Assembly (NCBI GenBank): GCA_002163975.1 | Contig: CP019636.1 | Location: forward strand, 6,761,501-6,825,500 | Direction: 5' to 3' | DNA: 64,000 nt | DNA from: Nostocales cyanobacterium HT-58-2 | GTDB taxonomy: Bacteria > Cyanobacteriota > Cyanobacteriia > Cyanobacteriales > Nostocaceae | In this document: in pieces, positions 1 to 8,444 of the stretch | Layout of the letters: the number at the start of each line of letters is the position of its first letter | How positions within the stretch are numbered: the first letter of the stretch is position 1 | The notes under the pieces: generated by a model | What the model was told of the DNA's origin: nothing | The model's input: the letters and a program-made list of their open reading frames with translations, nothing else | Database searches by the model: none | Translations under genes and position numbers: made by a program

Positions 1-543
1 GCCATCATGGGGTCGGTTTACAGTCAGTATGTCTTAGGTGTTGAACAACCACTAGTAGGTTTGTTAAATATCGGCGAAGAAGACTCCAAAGGCAATGACG
101 CAGCTGTTCGCGCTCACCAACTGCTGCGCGAAAATCGCCAAATTAAATTTATTGGTAATGCTGAAGGGCGTGATGTTCTTTCCGGTCACTTTGATGTGAT
201 TGTGTGTGATGGGTTTGTGGGCAATGTGTTGTTAAAATTTGCCGAAGCGGTTGGGGAAATTATGCTGCAGATTCTGCGAGAAGAATTACCCCAAGGCTTG
301 CACGGTCAAATTGGTACAGCAATTTTAAAACCAAACCTCAAGCGAATCAAGCAGCGCATGGATCACGCAGAACATGGAGGTGCTTTGCTTTTAGGTGTTG
401 ATGGAATTTGCATTATTAGCCACGGGAGCTCCCAAGCACCTTCTGTTTTTAATGCAATTCGCATGGCAAAAGAAGCTGTAGATCACCAAGTGTTGAACAG
501 AATTCAGTTCCAATATCAAAGCATTCAGCGCGAGAGTGGTTAG
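1..543 (+). CDS. plsX: Phosphate acyltransferase PlsX, 3' part
   Basis: The reading frame is already open at base 1, so the gene is cut by the window edge; about 180 C-terminal residues remain. PlsX makes acyl-phosphate from acyl-ACP at the membrane surface, the first committed step of bacterial phospholipid synthesis. The segments GHFDVIVCDGFVGNV, RMDHAEHGGALLLGV and ISHGSS are characteristic of the PlsX C-terminal half. The fabH-fabD order downstream is a common bacterial fatty-acid cluster and supports the call. It ends in TAG 112 bp before fabH. The methionine at base 7 is internal, not a start. Confidence 0.95.
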   Translation, partial: AIMGSVYSQYVLGVEQPLVGLLNIGEEDSKGNDAAVRAHQLLRENRQIKFIGNAEGRDVLSGHFDVIVCDGFVGNVLLKFAEAVGEIMLQILREELPQGLHGQIGTAILKPNLKRIKQRMDHAEHGGALLLGVDGICIISHGSSQAPSVFNAIRMAKEAVDHQVLNRIQFQYQSIQRESG

Positions 544-655
544 CAACAGTCAAGAGTCATTTGTCGTTAGTCAACTGTCAAAATTCCAGACAAAAGACTA
601 ATGATGAAAGACTAAAGACTAGGGACAAAAAGCTGATAGCTTTGGAGATGCCAGA

Positions 656-1648
656 GTGCAAAATTTAGGAATAGCAATTACAGGAAGTGGGTCGGCAGTA
701 CCAACAACTTTCTTGGATAACCAGGCACTAACAGAACTGGTAGAAACATCAGACGAGTGGGTTACCACAAGAACAGGAATTCGTCAACGGCGATTGGCAA
801 AACCAAGTGAAACAATAACAGATTTGGCAACGAATGCTAGTCGGCAGGCGATCGCGATGGCTGGAATCAACCCGCAAGAATTGGATTTGATTCTGCTAGC
901 AACCTCTACTCCTGATGACTTGTTTGGTAGTGCTTGTCAAATTCAAGCCCAATTAGGAGCGACAACAGCGGTAGCCTTTGACCTAACAGCAGCCTGCTCT
1001 GGCTTTGTGTTTGGACTGGTCACCGCTGCCCAATATATCAGGACCGGCGTTTACCGAAACGTACTACTTATTGGAGCGGATATCCTCTCCCGTTGGGTAG
1101 ATTGGCAAGACCGACGTACCTGTGTTTTGTTTGGTGATGGTGCTGGGGCTGTGGTCATACAGGCGAATGAGAAGGATTGCTTGCTGGGATTTGAACTCAG
1201 AAGCGATGGAACTCAAAACAACTGTCTTAACCTTGCATATGCATTTGAACCGAGAGAACTGACTCAAGGTGTAAATGTTGGAAAAGGCAACTTCCAACCA
1301 ATCACGATGAATGGCAAAGAAGTATATCGCTTTGCCGTACAAAAAGTGCCAGAAGTGATTGACAAAGCTTTATTTCGCGCCAACCTGACTATTGACCAAA
1401 TAGATTGGCTCCTGTTACATCAAGCAAATCAGCGCATTCTTGATGCTGTTGCTCAACGCCTGAATATTCCAGAACATAAAGTTATTAGTCATCTCGCCAA
1501 TTACGGTAACACTTCTGCCGCCTCTATCCCCCTTGCCCTAGATGCAACAGTGCGGCAGGGAAAAATTAAAACAGGTGACATTATTGCGACTTCTGGCTTT
1601 GGTGCTGGATTGACTTGGGGTGCAGCAATCTTTCAATGGGGAAGATAA
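656..1648 (+). CDS. fabH: Beta-ketoacyl-ACP synthase III FabH
   Basis: FabH condenses acetyl-CoA with malonyl-ACP to start each fatty-acid chain. The 330-aa length is usual for the family. The catalytic triad is visible: Cys114 in TAACSGF, His in LLHQAN, and Asn in NYGNTSAAS. The start is a GTG giving MQNLGIAITG, which matches the family N-terminus; the nearby ATG at 648 is out of frame and stops after six codons. No strong ribosome-binding site is visible. It lies in the order plsX-fabH-fabD on the plus strand, with repeat-rich spacers that may break cotranscription. Confidence 0.96.
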   Translation: MQNLGIAITGSGSAVPTTFLDNQALTELVETSDEWVTTRTGIRQRRLAKPSETITDLATNASRQAIAMAGINPQELDLILLATSTPDDLFGSACQIQAQLGATTAVAFDLTAACSGFVFGLVTAAQYIRTGVYRNVLLIGADILSRWVDWQDRRTCVLFGDGAGAVVIQANEKDCLLGFELRSDGTQNNCLNLAYAFEPRELTQGVNVGKGNFQPITMNGKEVYRFAVQKVPEVIDKALFRANLTIDQIDWLLLHQANQRILDAVAQRLNIPEHKVISHLANYGNTSAASIPLALDATVRQGKIKTGDIIATSGFGAGLTWGAAIFQWGR

Positions 1649-1930
1649 ATATTAGTCAAGAGTCTGGAGTCAAGAGTCCAGAGTTTTTGTACCCTTGAAC
1701 GCCAGTCGCCTACGGGGGGAAAATGCCACTTGACGGCAGATGCTACAAGTCGGACATTGCCCGCCCAACGCACTGCCTCCTTTATGCCGGGGAACCCTTT
1801 CGGCAATCGCTCATGGGGGGAACCCCCAAGACAGCGTTGCCTCACCACCGCAGTGGCTCCCCTCCTGTAGCGCTGGCTCCCTTTGACTCTTGACCTTTGA
1901 CCCTTGACTATTGACTATTGATTATTGACA
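1649..1930 (+). repeat. Repeat-rich spacer between fabH and fabD
   Basis: No gene is visible. The stretch holds G/C-rich dispersed cyanobacterial repeats (1690-1880), including a CCCTTGAACG unit also found at the 3' end of sufD, and degenerate TTGACTA-type heptamers immediately before fabD (about 1883-1929), similar to the short tandemly repeated sequences of heterocystous cyanobacteria. Confidence 0.6.
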
Positions 1931-2809
1931 ATGACTAAAACTGCATGGGTGTTTCCTGGACAAGGTTCACAGTCCCAGGGAATGGGAATTGATTTATTGG
2001 ATGTACCATCCGCGAAAGAAAAATTTGCTCAAGCTGAGGACATATTAGGCTGGTCTGTCATTGGCATCTGTCAGAACAATGCCGAAAAGCTATCCCACAC
2101 TCTCTACACACAGCCTTGTCTATACGTTGTAGAAAGCATTCTCGCTGATATTTTACGAGAAAAAGAACAACCAAATTTAGTTGCAGGTCACAGTTTAGGA
2201 GAATACGTTGCCCTCTATGTAGCTGGGGTATTCGATTGGTCTGCTGGCTTGCGGCTGGTAAAACGTCGTGCTGAACTCATGGAAAGCACCGCAGGTGGTA
2301 TGATGGCGGCTTTAATGAACTTCAACCGCGAACAGTTGGAAAAAGTCATTGCCGAAACTCCAGATGTCGTGGTAGCAAATGATAATAGTCCAGCTCAAGT
2401 GGTAATATCAGGCACACCCGCAGCAGTAGAATTTGTTCTCTCTCAAGTAAAGGCAAAGCGTGCTAAGCCCTTGAATGTTTCTGGAGCATTTCACTCACCC
2501 TTAATGGCAGCCGCTGCCGCTGAGTTTCAAGATATTTTAGAATCTGTTGAATTCCAACAAGCTTTTGTACCAGTATTATCAAATGTAGAACCAGTTCCCT
2601 CTGTTGATGCGACCGTTTTGAAACAGCGTTTGATGCAACAGATGACTGGAGGGGTACGGTGGCGAGAAATTTCACTAGCGCTACCAGAACATGGCATTGA
2701 GCGAGTGGTAGAAATTGGTCCTGGGAATGTGCTCACTGGTTTAATTAAACGCATTTGCTCTAACTTAATATTAGAAAACGTCAGCAATTTAGCTACTTTA
2801 GAAAAGTAG
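1931..2809 (+). CDS. fabD: Malonyl-CoA:ACP transacylase FabD
   Basis: FabD moves malonyl from CoA to ACP and so supplies the extender unit to FabH and later condensing enzymes. The 292-aa protein starts MTKTAWVFPGQGSQSQG, the typical N-terminus. The nucleophile is Ser88 in GHSLGEY and the partner His188 is in SGAFHSPLM; ATGAI-type oxyanion residues are less obvious. A TTG two codons upstream (1925) could also open the frame, but the ATG at 1931 fits the family. It follows fabH and precedes plsC. Confidence 0.96.
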   Translation: MTKTAWVFPGQGSQSQGMGIDLLDVPSAKEKFAQAEDILGWSVIGICQNNAEKLSHTLYTQPCLYVVESILADILREKEQPNLVAGHSLGEYVALYVAGVFDWSAGLRLVKRRAELMESTAGGMMAALMNFNREQLEKVIAETPDVVVANDNSPAQVVISGTPAAVEFVLSQVKAKRAKPLNVSGAFHSPLMAAAAAEFQDILESVEFQQAFVPVLSNVEPVPSVDATVLKQRLMQQMTGGVRWREISLALPEHGIERVVEIGPGNVLTGLIKRICSNLILENVSNLATLEK

Positions 2810-3274
2810 GGGAATTAGAGAGAGTAGGGGAAGCAGAAAAGGACACGGGGATGCGGGGATACGGAGACGCGCAGACAGGAAAATCCCACGCGTCACCGCG
2901 TCTCTCTCATCTCCCTCTACTCCCTTATCCCCACGTCAGTTGCTACAACGGCGGGCTTCGGGGTCCCCACGAAGGAGCCAGCCGCGTGGGCGGGTTTCCC
3001 GACTTGAGCGGACTGGCGTTGGGGTTGGGGGGAAACCCCAACGCCCTTCTCCTATCACCAGACGCACTCGCGTTCGGGTGAATCCTGCGGATACGCTCCG
3101 CGAGCGCCAGTTCCCTACGGAGGGAAACCCCTTCTCTTGTCACCAGACGCACTCGCGTTCGGGTAACGCTAACGCAGTCGCCGTGAGAGCGGGAAACCCT
3201 CCAAAGAGCGCTAGTCTCACCTCCTGCCGTACTGGCTCCGCAACGCACTGCCTCCTCATCCCCCCATCTGTCCT
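2810..3274 (+). repeat. 465-bp repeat-dense spacer
   Basis: There is no convincing gene, although several short frames are open because the DNA is G/C-rich. A 20-bp unit beginning ACCAGACGCACTCGCG occurs at about 3058 and 3142. The part at 2825-2935 (GGGGAAGCAG ... GACAGGAAAATCCC ... CATCTCCCTC) resembles the segment inserted in the copper ATPase gene near 28100. Confidence 0.6.
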
Positions 3275-3913
3275 ATGTCTCGAAGCCGCGAACCGTATGC
3301 AAGTTTGTTACTTTACCACACCTTTAAGTGGTCGGTAGTCAGTCCCTTACTCCACGTTTACTTTCAAGGACGGATTTATGGTGCCGAAAATGTCCCTCCA
3401 ACTGGACCACTGGTGGTCGTAAGCAATCATGCGAGTAACTATGACCCACCGATTGTTTCTAATTGCGTACGCCGTCCAGTGGCGTATATGGCAAAGGAAG
3501 AATTATTTAAAATCCCAGTTTTTAGCAAGGCAATTCAATTGTATGGTGCTTATCCCGTAAGTCGAGGGAGTAGCGATCGCACTGCTATCCGTGCGGCTAT
3601 GAAGTATCTTGATGATGGGTGGGCTGTAGGGATTTTTTTGCAAGGAACTCGTACTCCAGACGGACGCATTACAGATCCCAAAAGAGGTGCAGCGCTGATT
3701 GCTGCTAAAGCAAAAGTCCCTCTTTTGCCCGTTTGTTTGTGGGGGACACAGGCGATCGAGCAAAAAGGTTCGATCACTCCTCGTCCAGTTCCAGTAACAG
3801 TACGGATTGGCAATTTGATTGATGCTCCTAGTTCTAGTAATAAAGAGGAATTGGAGGCTTTGACGCAAAAGTGTGCAGCAGAAATTAATGCGCTCCACGA
3901 TTTGGGTCGATAA
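3275..3913 (+). CDS. plsC: 1-acyl-sn-glycerol-3-phosphate acyltransferase
   Basis: This enzyme adds the second acyl chain to lysophosphatidate, giving phosphatidate, the step after PlsX/PlsY. The 212-aa protein has the acyltransferase HX4D box at residues 51-57 (NHASNYD) and the phosphate-binding box at 121-126 (FLQGTR). The usual glutamate in FPEGTR is glutamine here; as far as I recall this is common in cyanobacterial members. Start ATG at 3275 gives MSRSREPYAS, and the N-terminal helix (FKWSVVSPLLH) is a likely membrane anchor. It completes a lipid block with plsX, fabH and fabD, though 465 bp of repeats separate it from fabD. Confidence 0.93.
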   Translation: MSRSREPYASLLLYHTFKWSVVSPLLHVYFQGRIYGAENVPPTGPLVVVSNHASNYDPPIVSNCVRRPVAYMAKEELFKIPVFSKAIQLYGAYPVSRGSSDRTAIRAAMKYLDDGWAVGIFLQGTRTPDGRITDPKRGAALIAAKAKVPLLPVCLWGTQAIEQKGSITPRPVPVTVRIGNLIDAPSSSNKEELEALTQKCAAEINALHDLGR

Positions 3914-4304
3914 TTTGGAAACGCTGGAAAATATGCTTAAAGGAAGTGGCAAAAGCCACTCAATTTGTGTCACGTTAAAATTATGCAATTTTGAATTTGA
4001 GATTTTGAATCGTTAATAAGTAGGTCGACGTGAATAAATGTAGGATGGGAAGCGCGAAGCGTAACCCATGCTGTCCTTTGTAATTGATGCCGTACTTAAA
4101 GGTTAACGCATCCCACAAAAAATTCTGTCCGCCTACTTAGATATGGATAATTACTAATAATTATCTAAAAAATGGTAGATTTTTTGTGTTTAATTCTCAG
4201 GAGAAATACCATAAAACCCGAATCTAAAATCTTAAGTTCAACCCTGTGCTTGTTCCACCGTGCTGAACAAATTTAACCATAATTAGGCTCTTGTTAAACA
4301 GTAT
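3914..4304 (+). other. Spacer with one dispersed hairpin repeat
   Basis: No gene is visible in these 391 bp. The only recognisable item is the hairpin repeat at 4023-4075, described separately. The rest is AT-rich and probably includes the promoter of the downstream permease. Confidence 0.6.
4023..4075 (+). repeat. Dispersed hairpin repeat, copy A
   Basis: The core GTAGGATGGG ... GCGAAGCGTAACCCATG can fold as an imperfect hairpin. A second copy lies at 63193-63246, where the arms TGGGTTA and TAACCCA pair perfectly. Both copies are intergenic, so this looks like a small mobile or amplified repeat rather than a gene-specific regulator. Confidence 0.7.
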
Positions 4305-5342
4305 ATGAGCGGTTTTGATGCCAACAATCTTTGGTATCGCCTGAATAATCTGGCGTTAGTTCGTTTTTTGCTTTTGGTTGCTTCTGGGTGGGCGATTGTA
4401 CTACTTCTAGATTATTTTGAATCAGTCATTGTTATTTTTACGTTTGCTGCAATTTTAGCTTTTTTACTCAGCTATCCTGTACAATGGCTGCGGCATTTTT
4501 TGCCCCATGGTGTATCAGTTGTCGTCATTTTTTTATTAAGTATTGTCATTCTTGGTGGTTTGGCAATTACTGTAGGTCTAACAATTTTATCTCAGGGGCA
4601 GCAATTAATTGACAGTGTTACTGCATTTTTAAACTCTTTAATCCCTTTTGTAGAGCGAATAGAGGAATTTTTGCGTAACCGTAACCTACCAATAGATTTG
4701 AGTGCCATCGAAGAACAACTACGCAATAGAGCTATTACCCTACTTGTTACCAGTTTAAATATTTTCCAAAGCTTTATCACTAACTTTGTCACTTTTATCT
4801 TAATTGCAGTCGTTGCTTTTTTTATGTTACTGGATGGTGAAAAACTTTGGCATTTTGTTCTAAGAATAGTACCACAGCGACGACGAGATAGATTTACAAA
4901 GATAATAAAACGCAACTTTTTAGGATTTTTTCGAGGTCAGCTAATATTAACTTTATTTCTTACTTGTACAACTTTCATTGTTTTTTTAGTAATGAAAGTG
5001 CCTTTTCCGTTAATATTATCAATTATCGTTGGAGTCATTGACATTATTCCTGGTATAGGAGCTACATTAGGAGTTAGTGTTATTACTCTAATTGTGTTAT
5101 CACAAAGTGTTTGGATGGCAATTAAAGTCTTAGTAGCTTGCATTATACTTCAACAAATACAAGACAACTTGATTGCACCTCGAATTATGCAAGGTGCACT
5201 CAATCTTAATCCTGTAGTTGTCTTCTTTGCTTTGCTCGTTGGAGCTAGAGTTGCAGGATTGTTGGGAATTTTTATTTCCATCCCTATCACTGGAGTGCTT
5301 GTTTCTTTGTTTGAAATTGATGCAATGAAATCAGAAGTTTAG
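4305..5342 (+). CDS. AI-2E family (UPF0118) membrane transporter
   Basis: This is a 345-aa polytopic inner-membrane protein with about seven or eight hydrophobic segments. The central region (IEEQLRNRAITLL) is followed by the conserved C-terminal block VGVIDIIPGIGATLG and the NLIAPRIMQG segment typical of AI-2E/PerM-type permeases. Family members export small molecules or ions, and autoinducer-2 export is established only for a few, so the substrate here is unknown. It stands alone, with AT-rich spacers on both sides. Confidence 0.9.
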   Translation: MSGFDANNLWYRLNNLALVRFLLLVASGWAIVLLLDYFESVIVIFTFAAILAFLLSYPVQWLRHFLPHGVSVVVIFLLSIVILGGLAITVGLTILSQGQQLIDSVTAFLNSLIPFVERIEEFLRNRNLPIDLSAIEEQLRNRAITLLVTSLNIFQSFITNFVTFILIAVVAFFMLLDGEKLWHFVLRIVPQRRRDRFTKIIKRNFLGFFRGQLILTLFLTCTTFIVFLVMKVPFPLILSIIVGVIDIIPGIGATLGVSVITLIVLSQSVWMAIKVLVACIILQQIQDNLIAPRIMQGALNLNPVVVFFALLVGARVAGLLGIFISIPITGVLVSLFEIDAMKSEV

Positions 5343-5484
5343 CGATTTAAATATTAAGAATTAAAAAATGAAATTTGAATTGACTATTTTTTAATAACTT
5401 GATTTAAATTGTATTTAAAATAAAATGTGTTTTTTAGGTTTGATTTGTTTAATATAGTAACTAATGATTAATGACTAATAATTT

Positions 5485-5787
5485 ATGACTAATACAGATT
5501 TAAGAGCAGAACTAACAGAAAATTTGGATGAGGCGGAGTGGGAATGGTTAATCCCCCATGCGCGACGAGATGCTGTGATTGTTGTGGCAGAAGAACTGGA
5601 TTTGCTGGATGTGGGGCTAGCGATCGCTAGCGATAATGCTTCGGAAGTACAAATTTGGATAGATGAGGCACTGATTACCAAACCCTCAGTTGAACAAATA
5701 GGAGAGTGGAATAATCAGCCTACAAAGCGGTTTCACACTTTGATTATTCAACCTTACGTGCTTGTACAAGAAAAAGCTGCTGCCTAA
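5485..5787 (+). CDS. DUF2288 family protein
   Basis: This is a 100-aa soluble acidic protein with no assigned function. The pattern of an N-terminal helix (LRAELTENLDEAEW), then DAVIVVAEELDLLDVGLAIASDNASEVQIWI, then an EQIGEW motif, matches what I know of DUF2288, a small family in cyanobacteria and proteobacteria. No catalytic residues are evident. It is a single gene between the permease (same strand) and the convergent YdcF-like gene. A HIP1 site, GCGATCGC, lies inside the coding sequence. Confidence 0.8.
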   Translation: MTNTDLRAELTENLDEAEWEWLIPHARRDAVIVVAEELDLLDVGLAIASDNASEVQIWIDEALITKPSVEQIGEWNNQPTKRFHTLIIQPYVLVQEKAAA

Positions 5788-6015
5788 CAATATTGCCTAA
5801 GAATATATCGTCAGAAGTCTTTTTATCCCCCAGTCAATAGAAGCAGAATAGGTGGACAGAGTTGTCCAACAGGAAATTATCGAGAACTAATAAAAAGTTG
5901 CCAGGATCACTAGCTAAATGACGGACATGAAGGCGCTTTGGGCATTTGGGAAATTTTTCTTCAAAACCCACATAGACCCTGCCAGCCGCCGCTACTGTTC
6001 TCATTGATCAGTTCT

Positions 6016-6585
6016 TCACTGCTTGTTTTGAAATTCATCGGCATCCGCGAAACCAGTTGCTACCCAAACTATAGCTCTGACTCCATCACGGATAGATTTT
6101 TCAATTGGTTCGGAAGAAGTTTGAGAAGGAACTGCTACAGGTCTAAAATCAATCCCTCGACTACCCAAAACAATTTCACCGATGATTCTGGCGCGACGCA
6201 TATGATAGTCAGAAGTGACTAGATAGACACTCTTGACGCCACTTTTTTTTAGATCATCAACTATTGTCGTGAAGTTTTCTACTGTGTTGTTTGCTCTGTA
6301 GTCTAGGCGTAACCGTTTTGTATCAACCCCAGCTTTGGCAAACACACGTTTGGTTGCCTTCGGAGGACTCCCTCCAGAAATCCAAATCGGTATATTTGGG
6401 TGCTGGTGGGCAAAATCTGCTGTAAACTTCTCTCGCTCTAATTTTGATGTCGAACCGCCCAAGACTAAAATTGCTTGGGGTTTCACAAATTGGCTTTGAA
6501 TTTCCTTGTAACCCCACAACATCATAAGTGGTAGGGCTAAGAACATAAACGGAGAAGAAAAACCTTTCAATCCTGACTTTTTCAA
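6016..6585 (-). CDS. YdcF/ElyC-like DUF218 protein
   Basis: The 189-aa protein has an N-terminal hydrophobic anchor (residues about 11-25, SPFMFLALPLMMLWG) and a DUF218 Rossmann-like domain: AILVLGGST, IWISGGSPP, NTVENF and VTSDYHMRRA. DUF218 proteins (YdcF, SanA, ElyC) are linked to envelope biogenesis; their biochemistry is mostly unknown and YdcF binds SAM. The ATG at 6585 encodes the anchor and is the likely start. It is convergent with the DUF2288 gene, about 230 bp away. Confidence 0.88.
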   Translation of the reverse strand: MKKSGLKGFSSPFMFLALPLMMLWGYKEIQSQFVKPQAILVLGGSTSKLEREKFTADFAHQHPNIPIWISGGSPPKATKRVFAKAGVDTKRLRLDYRANNTVENFTTIVDDLKKSGVKSVYLVTSDYHMRRARIIGEIVLGSRGIDFRPVAVPSQTSSEPIEKSIRDGVRAIVWVATGFADADEFQNKQ

Positions 6586-6720
6586 GGGTCTATTACTTCA
6601 GTTGCTTGAACAGAATTTTTCTTTGAAGAATAATAATCTAGATTATCAGAGTCCTGGAAAATGTACTCAAATTTGTACTTGAGTCATTTTTCAGTTGCAT
6701 GATCTGCCCTTACCAAATCC

Positions 6721-6764
6721 GGTGTAGACACCTTTTTTTGAAGTCCGCTAATGCGGACTTTTTT
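6721..6764 (+). terminator. Two consecutive plus-strand hairpin/T-run terminators
   Basis: The first is GGTGTAGACACC followed by seven T (6721-6739). The second is AAGTCCGC-TAAT-GCGGACTT followed by further T (6741-6764). Both have T-runs only in the plus direction, yet no plus-strand gene lies upstream in 6586-6720. They may end an unannotated short transcript. Confidence 0.65.
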
Positions 6765-6929
6765 ACAAGCCACGACTTGCAGTTGTTGAGCTTGTCAAGA
6801 CAACAGACGTAAATTTAGTATCATCTGTGCCTAAAAGTAAGAGACAATTCTAGCCTCAAGGGAAAGTTATACCCGCTATCTCAGCAGATACGAAGCTTTT
6901 TTGACTAGTTTATCTAATTTGTTAGACGA

Positions 6930-7284
6930 CGGGACTGGCCAGATTCGAACCGGCGACCTAGCGCTTCAGATTTGTGTGAGTTTCCTCACTCTCTGGACTA
7001 TACCTTCACCATAGGTTTTAAGCCTTTAGGTGGTGGCTTTCTAGTCTCTACACCTTCCGAATTTATCTTTTGTCTTTTGTTGTTGACAAATGACTTTTTT
7101 TTCGGCTTGGCTCGGTATTCCCATAGAGTCTTACTATTGCCTGAAATAGACAAATAGCTTCTGTTTTTGGGGTTTCCTGACTCTTTAGGGTTCACCGAAT
7201 TTAACCACATTCACTCGTAGAGTTTCCTCTACGGTGCCCGATAGTTCAGGAGGCGCTCGCTCTATCCTGCTGAGCTACAGCCCC
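6930..7284 (-). tRNA. tRNA-Arg(CCU), interrupted by a group I intron
   Basis: Exon 1 is 7284-7248 and exon 2 is 6966-6930. The spliced product is 74 nt: acceptor GGGGCTG pairs with CAGTCCC (one G-U), the D arm is GCTC/GAGC, the anticodon stem AGCGC/GCGCT encloses the loop CTCCTAA, and the T arm is GCCGG-TTCGAAT-CTGGC. The anticodon is CCU, reading AGG. The intron follows anticodon position 36. No CCA is encoded; the discriminator base is G. The short frames open across this region are spurious. Confidence 0.93.
6967..7247 (-). ncRNA. Group I intron in tRNA-Arg(CCU), 281 nt
   Basis: The 5' exon ends in U, the intron ends in G, and conserved core elements are visible: an R-like element GTGTAGAGACTAGA and an S-like element GGTATAGTCC, which together form the P7 guanosine-binding region. 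No homing endonuclease frame is supported inside it. Self-splicing of small tRNA introns like this is well known in cyanobacteria; subgroup IC3 is my expectation and has not been tested. Confidence 0.9.
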
Positions 7285-7314
7285 AAGCAAATATCACTTA
7301 AAATGATACCATTT

Positions 7315-8415
7315 TTAGCGAGACTGCCAAGAAGTGTCCCAGGGTCCGCCGCCTATTTCTAATCCACATAGAAAACTCTGTGCTTTCAGGATAATTTTTC
7401 TTTTTCCCACACCTAATTCTCGCAGTTCTAAATTTAACTGTCCCTGCATAGTGTCACGACAGCAAAATAGCAAGCCTTTGGCGGTTGGAGCACGTAAAGG
7501 AGTACCGGGTAAATCGGTAGTTCCTGTTACCTCAATCTCGTAGTGTGAATTTCGCGCTTGCATTTGCCACTTTCCCCAAGGTTGAATATCCCAGTGGACT
7601 TCTGAGTTCCAGGGGACGAATTCATAGAACTTGCCTTGATGATGGACGCCAATCATTGCTACAGATTCCATCCACCATAAAACACCGCGTCGTCCGCCGC
7701 CAGCAGTGAGGGCAAGGTCGCTTTCACCTTCAAAGGTATTGCAGTTGAGCCAAAACCATTTTTGGGGAAAAGCACCTCCCCAATTTTTTTCACTATAAGC
7801 TGGGACGTTGGTAAATTCGTAGAGCTTGCCATTCCAGTCAATCCAACCAGAAGCCAAGCCGTGCGCCATCAAAATTTGCCATCCGGGTTCAAAAATCTGC
7901 AAAAATGACAACCAACCTGCTGTTGATTGTTGAATACTTCCTTTATCACCCCATCCGTAGATGGGGTGAATTTCATACTGCCAACGACAGTAATGACCAG
8001 TAGCAGGGTCATGAATTGCTCCTTGATTCAGCGTGGCTGTTGCTTGATAGCCTTCTTGAACATGGCGTTCAAACTCGGGTGGTGGTAAGTAGAGTGGTTT
8101 GCTGTGTTGCAGGTCTGTTTTCCCCCAATGACCCAGACCCAAAATCTCACGGCTTGCCCAAAATTTGCTCACATCCGGAAACGTCCGCCAGAGATATTCG
8201 TCGTTGGGACCCAGGATTTGTGCTGCGCCGCCACTATGCGGTTTATTGCCAACTGGGTCTTCAATAGAATACATGAAGGCAAAAGTTTGACCCTCTGCTG
8301 GCAAAGTGACACGGTAATACCAGCCTTCAAAGAAGCGACGACTACTACCGTCCCAGTGATAACCGCTATGGGGTGTTTGGGTTGAAAGATGAGAATTTGT
8401 AGAAATAGTTAACAT
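7315..8415 (-). CDS. Tocopherol cyclase (VTE1-like)
   Basis: The 366-aa protein closely resembles Synechocystis slr1737, which closes the chromanol ring in tocopherol (vitamin E) synthesis. Family segments visible are HSGYHWDGSSRRFFEGWYYR near residues 16-35, FAFMYSIEDP, GGGAAQILGP-like text, RTFPDVSKFWAS, TAGWLSFLQIFEPGWQ, EKNWGGAFPQKWFWL and the C-terminal GLEIGG. The ATG at 8415 precedes a non-conserved N-terminus. The coding sequence ends 30 bp from the tRNA-Arg gene on the same strand. It is divergent from the DnaJ-type gene, with only about 30 bp between starts, so the promoters must overlap. Confidence 0.93.
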   Translation of the reverse strand: MLTISTNSHLSTQTPHSGYHWDGSSRRFFEGWYYRVTLPAEGQTFAFMYSIEDPVGNKPHSGGAAQILGPNDEYLWRTFPDVSKFWASREILGLGHWGKTDLQHSKPLYLPPPEFERHVQEGYQATATLNQGAIHDPATGHYCRWQYEIHPIYGWGDKGSIQQSTAGWLSFLQIFEPGWQILMAHGLASGWIDWNGKLYEFTNVPAYSEKNWGGAFPQKWFWLNCNTFEGESDLALTAGGGRRGVLWWMESVAMIGVHHQGKFYEFVPWNSEVHWDIQPWGKWQMQARNSHYEIEVTGTTDLPGTPLRAPTAKGLLFCCRDTMQGQLNLELRELGVGKRKIILKAQSFLCGLEIGGGPWDTSWQSR

Positions 8416-8444
8416 AGATTTACCATGCTGCCTACTTTCCCAGT

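Noticed and set aside
2851..3338. Several overlapping frames of 76-132 codons in the fabD-plsC spacer
   Set aside because: They arise from G/C-rich dispersed repeats; the frames on both strands are Pro/Arg/Ser-rich and resemble no family.
6972..7210. Open frames of 61 and 70 codons within the intron region
   Set aside because: They overlap the group I intron and a tRNA exon on the same bases; no homing-endonuclease motif is present.
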